From the NCBI GenBank assembly GCA_024225035.1, contig JAAEMX010000001.1, forward strand, positions 56,657-120,656: a DNA stretch of 64,000 nucleotides, given 5' to 3'. Each line of letters begins with the position of its first letter. The first letter of the stretch is position 1. The notes beneath the pieces were generated by a model. That model searched no databases, was not told the DNA's origin, and saw nothing but the letters and a program-made list of their open reading frames with translations. A program made the translations under genes and the position numbers. The DNA comes from Lentisphaerota bacterium. GTDB lineage: Bacteria > Verrucomicrobiota > Lentisphaeria > Victivallales > Victivallaceae. This document shows, one piece after another, positions 26,754-35,220 of this stretch.

Positions 26754-28979
26754 ATGCCTAAATGTACAATCCTAAATCAGGATGGAGCAACCATCAAAGA
26801 GTTCAGTACTGAAGACTTTCCTAATGAAAAAAGTATTTCAGTGGGGCTCTCAAGACGTTGTGCTGTTTCATTGTCCGGATTAATCGGGCAAGATTTAAGT
26901 GTGGCAAAAGTCCATTTTGCCATGATTCGGCGTGGACATAAATGGTGGGTTGTCAGTTCTGACGAAAAATATCCTATCCTTGTGGGTGATAAGCCGGTTG
27001 GTGAATCCGAGGTATTTGGCGGCATGACCCTGAAGTTCGGTAATTACAGCGCGGTTTTCGAAAAAGCTAGAATTGACAGTGGTTATTCGCTGCTTTTTGA
27101 ACTGGGAGGGGGCAGCTTTTCCAGCGCAAAATTACTAAAGGGTGTAAATACAATCGGCTCCAGCAAAGCCAATGATGTTAATATAGACAATGATACTATC
27201 GCTCTTGAACATGCTATTATTACTTTTGACGGTGAAGAAATTTTCACTATTGAGGATTATCACTCTCAGGGTTTTATAATTATTCAGGGAGAAATGATTG
27301 CCTCAAAGACTGAATTAAACCTCTATGAGGTTTTTTATCTGAATAAACTGCGTGTAATAATTGTTGAAGATGAGGACGTGGTAGAGAGGTTGAAAAATCA
27401 GGATCCGATAACTCCGCATTTGTCCCGCTGGAAGAAATACGCAGTCTTAACTGGCGGTGCTGTGCTTGTACTGGTTGCTGCATTGCTTTATCAGCTTACA
27501 GCAGGTTCTTCCGTGACTATTGTCAAGAAAATAGTTACAGCTGCCTCCCGGGAAGCAAATGATGCTCCCATGAAAATTAACGCTGTCATGAGCAGGTTTG
27601 GTCGTGCGGGAAAACTGAAACTCTCGACTGGGAACAGCAATGTAGATAGCGATGCAATGCATGCGGATAACTTCAAAAACCGTGAACAGGATATGAATTT
27701 TTCCGAAAGAATCATTGCTACAATAACTCCTGATGTAATAAAAGGAGAACCGGAATCGGCACTCCAGAAACTGGATTCCCTGCGGTTAGGAAAGCTTACC
27801 ATTCAGCAAGCCAGAATGCTGCAGCAGTTTGAAGAAGCCCTGCAGAATGAAAAAACAGCTGTGAGCGAAATGAATTTCTTCAAAAACCGCTTATCGGTCA
27901 ACAGCCTTTCAACGATTAGCAGACGCTATGGTAATTTACTGGATTTCAGCGAGGATACCCGCAGTGTCATGTTGGCAAATTCTAAATATTGGGAAAATGC
28001 CTTAACTGAAATGGAAGGCTATTATCTAGAATTGTCCAAGTATCCTGAATTTATGCAAATATCATATTTTACCAAAAATTATCCTGCCGTGAAATACAAC
28101 GTCAGGGTGCTGGTCAAGGCCTTTAATTTTGTTAGAGATATTCAGAAAAAATGGATGCAGCGCAACTGGAAAAAATTATTGAATAAGCTTAACCAGCCAA
28201 GCTCAAAAGAGCTGGTCGAGCAAATCGGTCTTCAATCTGAAATCGATAATATGCGTGAAGCAGCTGAATACCGGATAGAAATAGTTTATCGAGTTGCCGA
28301 CATCATTGAGCCGGGCGACATCAACTCGTTTGATATTAAAAAGTATCGCGAGCTCGAAAAACAGGCTTTGACTCGTTTGAAGCGCCTGGAGCAGAACCCG
28401 CTCTTTCCATATGAGGCGATGGCCAGGATGCTTAATATTCTGAGCAATTTTGCGGACAGCATGGAAAATATCCGCAAGGCTCTTGTCATTTGGGAAAAGG
28501 ACGAGTTAAGCCGTGAAAGCGCTAAACGCTTGATTGATCAGCTCGCAAAACTCAATAAGTTTAAAGCAGCTGTAAGCAATAATTATGTTCTGGGGCTGGA
28601 AAGCTCGGTGCGGAAAGCAATGGTCAAAAAACTTGATGAAAAGCTTGCTTCTCTGAAAATAACACCGGACGCTCAAACCATGCATCAAATCAAACTTTTG
28701 AACAACTTGTATATGTTTATTGACGATGATGATGCAGCATATGGACTCAAAAAACTTCAGCAGTATTCAGAATTTATAACAGAGAAAATTTCTGACAAAT
28801 GTGACAAGTTATTCTTTGAATACAGTGAAACCTTGAAAGTAGACAAGACAAAAGCAGCAGTTATTCTTGAGCAAATCATTGAGTTGTCATTGCCTGATAC
28901 CCAGTATTATGATTGGTCCCGCTGTGAAAAACGTCGATTGCTGCGTTGTTTAAGTAAACAAAGAACAGCTTTACTCTAA
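26754..28979 (+). CDS. Membrane protein with tandem FHA-like domains and a helical C-terminal half
   Basis: The 741-residue protein has two FHA-like domains on the cytoplasmic side. The first spans about 1-105 (SVAKVHFAMIRRGHKWWVV, resembling the FHA of the local TadA), the second about 115-210 (NTIGSSKANDVNIDNDTIALEHAIITF). A membrane helix follows at about 227-247 (YAVLTGGAVLVLVAALLYQL). The remaining 490 residues are predicted helical and lie outside. Phosphopeptide-binding positions are only partly conserved, so binding may be altered. CAGGAG precedes the ATG. It ends the pilus operon before a strong terminator and may link phospho-signalling to the pilus base. Confidence 0.7.
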   Translation: MPKCTILNQDGATIKEFSTEDFPNEKSISVGLSRRCAVSLSGLIGQDLSVAKVHFAMIRRGHKWWVVSSDEKYPILVGDKPVGESEVFGGMTLKFGNYSAVFEKARIDSGYSLLFELGGGSFSSAKLLKGVNTIGSSKANDVNIDNDTIALEHAIITFDGEEIFTIEDYHSQGFIIIQGEMIASKTELNLYEVFYLNKLRVIIVEDEDVVERLKNQDPITPHLSRWKKYAVLTGGAVLVLVAALLYQLTAGSSVTIVKKIVTAASREANDAPMKINAVMSRFGRAGKLKLSTGNSNVDSDAMHADNFKNREQDMNFSERIIATITPDVIKGEPESALQKLDSLRLGKLTIQQARMLQQFEEALQNEKTAVSEMNFFKNRLSVNSLSTISRRYGNLLDFSEDTRSVMLANSKYWENALTEMEGYYLELSKYPEFMQISYFTKNYPAVKYNVRVLVKAFNFVRDIQKKWMQRNWKKLLNKLNQPSSKELVEQIGLQSEIDNMREAAEYRIEIVYRVADIIEPGDINSFDIKKYRELEKQALTRLKRLEQNPLFPYEAMARMLNILSNFADSMENIRKALVIWEKDELSRESAKRLIDQLAKLNKFKAAVSNNYVLGLESSVRKAMVKKLDEKLASLKITPDAQTMHQIKLLNNLYMFIDDDDAAYGLKKLQQYSEFITEKISDKCDKLFFEYSETLKVDKTKAAVILEQIIELSLPDTQYYDWSRCEKRRLLRCLSKQRTALL

Positions 28980-28993
28980 GTATAAATCTAGTA

Positions 28994-29033
28994 ATAGCAT
29001 TCATGCTCAGAACTAAGCATGAATGCTATTTTT
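28994..29033 (+). terminator. Intrinsic terminator of the Tad operon
   Basis: Perfect 14-bp inverted repeat ATAGCATTCATGCT (28994-29007) and AGCATGAATGCTAT (29016-29029) with an 8-nt loop, then TTTT. It lies just after the last FHA gene. Confidence 0.88.
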
Positions 29034-29096
29034 AATTAGGTTTTAAAGGTTATATGAAAACCTGTATATAGTTTTTATGACAGCAACTCAGCAATT

Positions 29097-30353
29097 CTAC
29101 CAGGCTGCCATAGCGTCAGAAAAAAGTTTTTTCTTGGTTTCTATATCTTTGTTCCAGATATAGGCTTGGTATAATAAGAATTTTTTGTTTGTTGTAGTAA
29201 AATAGCTTTGGCTTAAATTGAAAAGTTGTCTTTCTATTTGGCTGTTCACATGCTGAAATGGTTTTCTTTCACTGTATTCCACCTGGACACCGTTAGTTTG
29301 ATTCAGGAGAAATTCAATAAACTGTACTCTGGCCATCAAAGCTCCATTCATAAGAGGAAGAAAACTTTTATTATTGAGCTTTTCGTAAATTACTTCTAAA
29401 ATATCCATTACTGTAAGATCATCGTCCTCTATTTCCATAGCCGACAATTCTTTGGCAATATCAGCTACTTCAGTAGTATAATTACGTCGATAATTATAAA
29501 ACTGGGCATCTGAATTATAACTTTCAATTAAATTTTTGGCTTTAAGGTATCGCAGGTCCGAGTTCGTTCCCGGATGGATTGCTTCTGTTATTCTGAAAAA
29601 GGATGCATCAGGAGTATAACTCAGCTGATCATTGATTTTTATTTCTTTTGGCCATTTAAAGAAACATCTTTGGCCTGCGTTACTATGACTTGTACTTGAT
29701 GAACTCGATAAGGCGGACAAGGCGCTTAGCAGTCCGTCTGAAGAGCCACGAGCAGTGAAGCTATGGCCATTCCTTTGGTTGATCATAGACAAAAGTTCAA
29801 AACTTTTACCACTTGTTATTCTTGCTAAGGTGTACTTATCTCCCCAATGCGGAAGGTAGCCGCCAATGAATTCTAATGGTTTCAGTAAAGTTGACATATT
29901 TAACAATTTATCATCAATTATACCTATGGCGCATAACAAGTAACATGCAAAATTATGACAATTTCTCCGTAATAAATTAAAATCCTGAAACTGAGACTGT
30001 TTTTGCATGGTTTCTGAAATACTTGATGACGTGCGGCTTCTTATCAGAAATTTATCCAATTGTTCTCTCAAAATGTGAAGAGATTTTTTGTCTATGTAAT
30101 AGTGTTCCGCATAAAACGTTAAAGTACCTTGACCTCGATCTATATTTTCAAAACTTATTATGGAATCCGGAGCATCTTTATTTCGCCAATGTCGGCCATT
30201 GTAGCCACGATATCCTATACTTTCGATTATATAATAATCAGACTTAAACTTTGCACTTACGGTAATGAACGCATGGTATGAGTCCACAACATAAGAAACG
30301 ATGTACCTGTTCTTCGAATTATCAACTTCCCCGATTGGTTTAGATAGCTGCAT
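29097..30353 (-). CDS. AT-rich orphan, permuted papain-fold-like protein (candidate effector)
   Basis: The 418-residue protein matches no full-length family I know. The N-terminal part has the layout of circularly permuted papain-fold enzymes (NlpC/P60, LRAT, DUF4105-like): a His in VDSYHAFITV (H27) on an early strand, and later RRNCHNFACYLLCAIGI with C132 at the start of a helix, as in the NC-H-x-F motif of that superfamily. The rest is Ser-rich (about 215-240) then helical, without membrane segments or signal peptide. Codon composition is clearly more AT-rich than neighbours, suggesting transfer. GGGAG precedes the ATG. It may be a toxin or secreted hydrolase; no cognate immunity gene is obvious. 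Confidence 0.5.
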   Translation of the reverse strand: MQLSKPIGEVDNSKNRYIVSYVVDSYHAFITVSAKFKSDYYIIESIGYRGYNGRHWRNKDAPDSIISFENIDRGQGTLTFYAEHYYIDKKSLHILREQLDKFLIRSRTSSSISETMQKQSQFQDFNLLRRNCHNFACYLLCAIGIIDDKLLNMSTLLKPLEFIGGYLPHWGDKYTLARITSGKSFELLSMINQRNGHSFTARGSSDGLLSALSALSSSSSTSHSNAGQRCFFKWPKEIKINDQLSYTPDASFFRITEAIHPGTNSDLRYLKAKNLIESYNSDAQFYNYRRNYTTEVADIAKELSAMEIEDDDLTVMDILEVIYEKLNNKSFLPLMNGALMARVQFIEFLLNQTNGVQVEYSERKPFQHVNSQIERQLFNLSQSYFTTTNKKFLLYQAYIWNKDIETKKKLFSDAMAAW

Positions 30354-30717
30354 TATTTACTCCCTTAATACTTCATCTAAAATTAATATCTCATCAACTA
30401 CTATCAAAAAAGATAAAGTATATATGTAGCTGAAACATGCTGTTTTGTTCCATGCTTAACTATTTTTTAACATAGGGAATGTAGGATAACCTATTTTTTG
30501 AGGTTGTTTTTGTTATTTTAAAAATTAAGTAACTGCTTCTTTTGTTTTTAGGTTATGCTGGTCTTTTTGTTGGATATTAAATGTTTGAAGTGAAATTAAA
30601 TATTAATATAGGAGGGAATGCAGGTTGAACGACCCGGGGTTGTTTTGTGATTATTAATTTTGCATTCACAAAGAGTCTAATAATTGCAGAGAAGAAAAAA
30701 AGAGTTTTAAGAAAAGG
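30354..30717. other. AT-rich intergenic region with a nested inverted repeat
   Basis: Contains no gene I can support. At 30616-30667 GAATGCA and TGCATTC enclose an inner hairpin AACGACC-CGG-GGTTGTT (one G-T pair). GGAGGG at 30611-30616 resembles a ribosome site, with two tiny frames behind it (ATG at 30618, TTG near 30624), each about ten codons. This could be a small structured RNA, a leader peptide or a remnant. Confidence 0.3.
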
Positions 30718-31224
30718 TTATTTTTCAATTATTTTATTGATAGCGACTTTGCTGACCAGCCACTTGCCGTCCCGGTTAACTAAAGTGCATTCAAGCTCAC
30801 GGAATGCGCTTACACTTTGACCTGATTTGGTGAGGCCGTTCAGTTCGGCTGTAAGAAAAGCTTTTGCAGTGTCATTCCCAGTTAGAGTTACTTCCAGATC
30901 GTGAACAGTAAACGTTACTTTTTGAAACATGTAGCGATAACGAATGCTATTAGCCCCGATTTGAACCTGCGAGTATTGGCCGGAAAACATATGAGTGCCG
31001 ACGTCAACTTGGCACGGGTCTGTAAAAAACTTTTCGACAGTCTTTGCATGCATTATGGCACTTGGAAGACTTTCTCCCGGCTTTTTGGACGCTTCTGAAG
31101 CAAGGCTGTAAATACGGTTTTTCAGGACGTTTATCTCAGATTTGCCGAAGAAGTATTTCCAGGCAAAAATCCCAGCAACACTGATAACGGCTATAATGAC
31201 TAAATATTTAATAAGCTTTACCAT
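30718..31224 (-). CDS. Membrane-anchored NTF2-like small protein
   Basis: The 168-residue protein has one N-terminal helix (about 4-23) and a domain with the alpha-plus-beta pattern of NTF2/SnoaL-like folds (AKTVEKFFTD, FTVHDLEVTLTGNDTAKAFLTAEL, ECTLVNRDGKWLVSKVAI). The closing strand with GKWLVSKV is typical of such domains. It overlaps the lepB stop by 7 bp and has GGAGGTCC upstream, so it is translated with lepB. Function unknown; it acts at the membrane, outside face. Confidence 0.65.
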   Translation of the reverse strand: MVKLIKYLVIIAVISVAGIFAWKYFFGKSEINVLKNRIYSLASEASKKPGESLPSAIMHAKTVEKFFTDPCQVDVGTHMFSGQYSQVQIGANSIRYRYMFQKVTFTVHDLEVTLTGNDTAKAFLTAELNGLTKSGQSVSAFRELECTLVNRDGKWLVSKVAINKIIEK

Positions 31225-31775
31225 AAAGGACCTCCGTATAAACGCTGTTTTCTGAATTGACCAAATTTATGTTTGTTTATGGACATTGAGCGGTTGTCGC
31301 CAATGGCATAATAGTGTCCGGGCTTTACTGTGCGAGGCGGCATGTTCCAATCGCACTCGTTCTTGACATATGGTTCAGGAAGTGGCTTGCCGTTGATATA
31401 TAGTTTTCCGTCGCGGAACTCTACCGTTTCGCCGGGAAGCCCTACTATGCGTTTCAACAGGAGGACATTGCGAGTGAATTTGATAATAACAATATCGCCG
31501 CGTTTAGGTTTCTTGAACCAGTATTTGCCGCGCCAGCAGAAATTAAAGCCTAAGCTGGGATAAGTTGGCTGCATGCTGCCGCCTTTTATATAGCAGGGAC
31601 GCAGCAGGTAATTAAATACCAGAAAGCCGACGATTATTATTGTAATCAGCCTGACCAGAAATGCACCATTGAAAGACGGCACACAAAAATCACGGGCTGA
31701 GTCACTGAACGATTTCCCGGAATGCGGTGTCCAGCAGCGAAAATACGTTATAAGCAATTTTTTAAAAGACTCCAT
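31218..31775 (-). CDS. lepB: Signal peptidase I
   Basis: The 185-residue membrane serine protease removes type I signal peptides. One transmembrane helix (about 41-58) is followed by the catalytic Ser in GGSMQPTYP (S67) and the general-base Lys in LLLKRIVGLPGE (K108). The C-terminal box E reads GDNRSMSINKHKFGQ. The protein stops soon after box E, which makes it a compact form. It overlaps the NTF2-like gene downstream by 7 bp and lies 20 bp from gmhB, so gmhB-lepB-NTF2-like form one operon. Confidence 0.93.
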   Translation of the reverse strand: MESFKKLLITYFRCWTPHSGKSFSDSARDFCVPSFNGAFLVRLITIIIVGFLVFNYLLRPCYIKGGSMQPTYPSLGFNFCWRGKYWFKKPKRGDIVIIKFTRNVLLLKRIVGLPGETVEFRDGKLYINGKPLPEPYVKNECDWNMPPRTVKPGHYYAIGDNRSMSINKHKFGQFRKQRLYGGPLW

Positions 31776-31795
31776 ACCTGTCCCCCGGAAATGAT

Positions 31796-32341
31796 TTAAT
31801 CTATAAATGTCCTCACAGCATGCAGTAGGTCGTCAACTATCTCGATTCCGCTGACATCTTTGTTTTCGATTTCATTGGTCCCATGCCCGGTTCTAACCAG
31901 ATAGGCTTCTGCGCATCCGGCATTTCGAGCAGCATTTATGTCGCTGATACGGTCTCCAACCAGAAAAGATTCATTCATATCAATATCAAACTTTTCAGCA
32001 GCTTGAAGCAGCATGCCTGCGTTTGGTTTACGGCATTCGCATTCTGTATCGAATTCAGGATGATGTGGACAAAAGTAGAATGCATCAATTCCAACGCCGT
32101 CTTTATCCAGCAGTTTTTCAATTCTGGCATGAACGGCGTGAATGTCTTTTTCTTCGTAGAAGCCGCGGGCAACCCCGGCCTGATTAGTAACAACCACAGT
32201 GAGATAGCCATGGCGTTTGAGCATTTTTAATGCTTCTGTAACTCCAGAAATAATAGCTACTTTATCGGGCTCATATAAATAATTTACTTCCTCATTAATG
32301 ACCCCGTCACGGTCAAGGAAACATGCTTTTTTTGAACTCAC
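31796..32341 (-). CDS. gmhB: D-glycero-D-manno-heptose 1,7-bisphosphate 7-phosphatase
   Basis: The 181-residue HAD-superfamily phosphatase of ADP-heptose synthesis serves the lipopolysaccharide inner core. Motif I LDRDGVIN has the nucleophile D10 and acid D12. Motif II is VVVTNQAG. The GmhB-specific zinc site is CPHHPEFDTECECRKP. Motif IV is GDRISDINAA. Length is normal. Its presence implies a heptose-containing outer membrane. It is the first gene of the operon with lepB. Confidence 0.92.
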   Translation of the reverse strand: MSSKKACFLDRDGVINEEVNYLYEPDKVAIISGVTEALKMLKRHGYLTVVVTNQAGVARGFYEEKDIHAVHARIEKLLDKDGVGIDAFYFCPHHPEFDTECECRKPNAGMLLQAAEKFDIDMNESFLVGDRISDINAARNAGCAEAYLVRTGHGTNEIENKDVSGIEIVDDLLHAVRTFID

Positions 32342-32457
32342 AGTAAAATCCAGTATTTATTAAATTGCATAAAAATCAAACCGGTAATAAATTACTTATA
32401 TGTTAGTATGAGAGAAAGCAAAGTTCAAGACAAAAAAATATATTTGAGGAAACCAGT

Positions 32458-33201
32458 ATGAGCAAAGTGGAAAAAATTGTAAGCGCGCTCGAAAACGGAG
32501 AGATGGATGTTATCTCAGCAATAGCCGAACTGGTGGATGGGAAATCGGTTGACAATCTAGGTTTTGCTTGTATTGATCATGACCGCAATTCACGCTGTGG
32601 ATTCCCTGAATTCATTTACGGAGCCGGGAAAAATGAAGAGCAAATGTTGAAAATAGTTCCTTCGCTCCTAAAAAAAGGTTCTCCGGTATTGATAACCAGG
32701 ATTGATGATAAGGCCGGAACTATTTTAAAGGCTGACTTTCCGGACGGCGAATATGACGAGTTGGCTCATACATTTGTGATGAACGCTCCCGCAAAATTAA
32801 AGGGTAAAGTGCTGATTTTAACTGCCGGCACTTCAGATTTGCCTGTAGGACATGAAGCATTACACACTTTAAATGTTTGCGGGATTGAAGCTGAGATTAT
32901 CAGCGATGTTGGTGTCGCGGGTCTGCAGCGTCTGCTAACTCAAGTGAAGAAACTGCGGCTGGCGGATGTGATTATCGTTGCTGCTGGCATGGAAGGCGCT
33001 TTGCCAAGCGTAGTTGGCGGATTGGTCAGTTGTCCGGTGATTGCTGTGCCCACAAGTGTCGGTTACGGCGCCGCTCTAAACGGTTTCGCTGCTCTTTCAG
33101 GAATGCTGAACAGTTGTGCCAGTGGAGTTACTGTCGTAAATATCGATAACGGCTTCGGCGCGGCGTGTGCTGCAGTCAGGATTATAAACGGTTTGAAATA
33201 G
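32458..33201 (+). CDS. larB: Nickel-pincer cofactor biosynthesis carboxylase LarB
   Basis: The 247-residue enzyme resembles the PurE-like class. LarB carboxylates and hydrolyses nicotinic acid adenine dinucleotide to start synthesis of the nickel-pincer nucleotide of lactate racemase. The family is recognised by the N-terminal DHDRNSRCGFPEFIYG and the PurE-like core LTAGTSDLPVGHEA, VGVAGLQRLL, AAGMEGALPSVVGGL and PTSVGYGAALNGFAAL. GAGGAAA precedes the ATG. larC and larE are not in the window. It is divergent from gmhB. Confidence 0.93.
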   Translation: MSKVEKIVSALENGEMDVISAIAELVDGKSVDNLGFACIDHDRNSRCGFPEFIYGAGKNEEQMLKIVPSLLKKGSPVLITRIDDKAGTILKADFPDGEYDELAHTFVMNAPAKLKGKVLILTAGTSDLPVGHEALHTLNVCGIEAEIISDVGVAGLQRLLTQVKKLRLADVIIVAAGMEGALPSVVGGLVSCPVIAVPTSVGYGAALNGFAALSGMLNSCASGVTVVNIDNGFGAACAAVRIINGLK

Positions 33202-33343
33202 GTTTTGTGGCTGTTATTTAATTAGCCGACGACATAAATTCATATTTTTTTTGCTAAACAGTTAGAGTTTTTGCTAAAAGCCTATATATTCCAAAGATTC
33301 GCAATTGAATAAAATGATGATTAAACAAGCAGAGATTTTAGAT

Positions 33344-33436
33344 ATGTCATCAATGACAGCACAAATGACAAGGAGGTCAGTTCTGTACCGCAATCGGTTA
33401 CAGAACAGTCATCTGGTGCTTCCTGCCCTGGTTTAA
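33344..33436 (+). CDS. Candidate leucine-rich leader peptide of leuA
   Basis: A 30-codon frame (ATG at 33344, TAA at 33434-33436) lies just upstream of leuA. It has five leucine codons, and the last eight residues before the stop are HLVLPALV, with five branched-chain residues, the pattern of amino-acid attenuation leaders. A perfect anti-SD match AAGGAGGT (33370-33377) lies inside it, followed by a hairpin at 33380-33406. A second hairpin GGCTC-ATCA-GAGCC (33462-33475) precedes the leuA ribosome site. No T-run follows, so control would have to be translational or of another kind. The leader's own ribosome site is weak. Confidence 0.4.
   Translation: MSSMTAQMTRRSVLYRNRLQNSHLVLPALV
33380..33406 (+). 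promoter_or_regulatory. Hairpin in the leuA leader
   Basis: GTTCTGTA (33380-33387) pairs with TACAGAAC (33399-33406); the inner CCG/CGG pairs around a CAAT loop, with one bulged T. It immediately follows a perfect Shine-Dalgarno-like AAGGAGGT that has no start codon at normal spacing. It lies inside the candidate leader reading frame. Confidence 0.45.
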
Positions 33437-33505
33437 TATCGTCACTTATATATCCTTTACCGGCTCATCAGAGCCATATTCTATTTCAGCATGGAGAAAC
33501 TTAGC

Positions 33506-35188
33506 ATGAAATACCCGAAATACGTATATCCGCAACCTATACCGTTGAAAAAACGAAAGTGGCCGGAGCACCAGATTACTCAAGCTCCGGTATGGACCTC
33601 TGTAGATCTCCGCGACGGTAATCAGGCATTGCCTATCCCAATGGACCCGGAGACAAAGCTTAGCTATTTTAAATTGCTCGTCAAAATCGGTTTTAAAGAA
33701 ATCGAAGTAGGCTTTCCGTCTGCATCTCAGGATGATTTTGATTTTGTCAGAACTTTGATCGAACAGGACATGGTTCCTGATGATGTTCGCATTTCTGTTT
33801 TGACTCAGGCACGCAAGCATTTGATCGATAAGACTGTTGAGTCTCTCAAAGGGGCAAAAAATCCAATTATTCACTGTTATGTGGCAACTTCTGACTTGCA
33901 CGGCAAATTTGTATTTGGCCGCGAACGGAATCAGGTAAAACAGATGGCAGTTGGAGGTACTCAGATGATCAAAGATGCCGTTGCCGCTGCCGGGATCGGC
34001 CCGGTCGGCTATGAATTCTCTCCTGAAGAGTTTTCTGACAGTGATTTGGACTTTGTTGTAGATTTGTGCAAGTCTGTCAAAGAAACATGGGGGCCGTCTG
34101 CAAAGCAGGACTTTATTTTGAACTTGCCTGCCACGGTCGAGCGTCGTCCTCCTAATCAGTATGCAGATATGATTGAATATTTCTGCAATGAATATCCCTA
34201 TCTCGATGAAACTTCTATCAGTGTGCATGCCCACAATGATCAGGGCTGTGCCGTTGCCGCAACGGAGTTATCACTGCTCGCGGGTGCTGAAAGAGTCGAG
34301 GGTACTATCTTCGGACATGGAGAACGCACTGGCAACTTGGATATTTCCACAATTGCCTTGAATTTGTACTCAAGGGGAATTGATACCGGTTTGGATTTTT
34401 CAGACATGCCGGAAGTTGTTAAGATAGTTGAAAATGCTTCAGGGATTGAAGTTCATCCAAGACATCCTTATGCCGGGCAGTTGGTGTTTACCGCATTTTC
34501 CGGTTCGCATCAGGACGCTATCCGCAAAGGTATAGATTCAAAAGACAAAACCGGCAACTTCTTCAAACAAGGCTGGAAGGTTCCATATCTCCATATTGAT
34601 CCGGCAGATGTTGGTCGGGCTTATGAAAAACTTATTCGAATCAACAGCCAGTCCGGCAAGGGCGGCGTAGCTTATATCCTCGAAAAGGAGTTCGGCATTT
34701 TTGCTCCCAAACAGATGCAGCCTGAAATCGGAGCAATGGTACAGGATCACCTTGACGTTAACGGTGGTGAAATTGGTGCAAGTGAATTGCTCGAAATTTT
34801 CACTTCAAACTTCGTCAATATCGAAGGTCGTTATACTCTCGACAGTATGGATCGCAAAGCTGGTAACGGGCAGGGCGATGATATCAGTGTTGACATCGTT
34901 TTGGATATTGATACTAGTAAATTTAAGCTTAGCGGACATGGTAATGGACCTATTTCTGCGATTACACATGCCTTGCAGAATTGTCCTGAAGTTCCTGATT
35001 TCGTGCTTGAAGACTTCTCAGAACGCACCCTTGGTCGTGATGCCAACGCCAAAGCGATTGCCTTTGTCGGTATTCGTCGTAAAGGCGATGGCAAGTTGAT
35101 CTACGGTGCTGGAGAACACTCAAATATCGATCGTGCCGCATTGAACGCATTGTTCAGTGCTTTAAACCGCACTTTAATTATTGACTAA
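33506..35188 (+). CDS. leuA: 2-isopropylmalate synthase (long LeuA type)
   Basis: The 560-residue enzyme condenses acetyl-CoA with 2-oxoisovalerate, the first step of leucine synthesis. GGAG nine nt before the ATG at 33506 decides the start over the ATG at 33491. TIM-barrel motifs are VDLRDGNQALPIPMD (metal Asp), GFPSASQDDFDF and SVHAHNDQGCAVA (metal His pair). The C-terminal regulatory domain (about 430-560) binds leucine in this family. The length and WTSVDLRDGNQAL sequence fit the LeuA2/yeast-LEU4 type rather than the shorter E. coli type. A candidate leader peptide lies upstream. Confidence 0.94.
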   Translation: MKYPKYVYPQPIPLKKRKWPEHQITQAPVWTSVDLRDGNQALPIPMDPETKLSYFKLLVKIGFKEIEVGFPSASQDDFDFVRTLIEQDMVPDDVRISVLTQARKHLIDKTVESLKGAKNPIIHCYVATSDLHGKFVFGRERNQVKQMAVGGTQMIKDAVAAAGIGPVGYEFSPEEFSDSDLDFVVDLCKSVKETWGPSAKQDFILNLPATVERRPPNQYADMIEYFCNEYPYLDETSISVHAHNDQGCAVAATELSLLAGAERVEGTIFGHGERTGNLDISTIALNLYSRGIDTGLDFSDMPEVVKIVENASGIEVHPRHPYAGQLVFTAFSGSHQDAIRKGIDSKDKTGNFFKQGWKVPYLHIDPADVGRAYEKLIRINSQSGKGGVAYILEKEFGIFAPKQMQPEIGAMVQDHLDVNGGEIGASELLEIFTSNFVNIEGRYTLDSMDRKAGNGQGDDISVDIVLDIDTSKFKLSGHGNGPISAITHALQNCPEVPDFVLEDFSERTLGRDANAKAIAFVGIRRKGDGKLIYGAGEHSNIDRAALNALFSALNRTLIID

Positions 35189-35220
35189 CTGTAATTAATT
35201 ACACCGGACTGGATTCTGAT

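Noticed and set aside
33202..33505. T-box leader before leuA, because of the TGTACCGC segment
   Set aside because: The AGGGTGGNACCGCG T-box core and a specifier stem are absent; the match is limited to a few bases in a hairpin.
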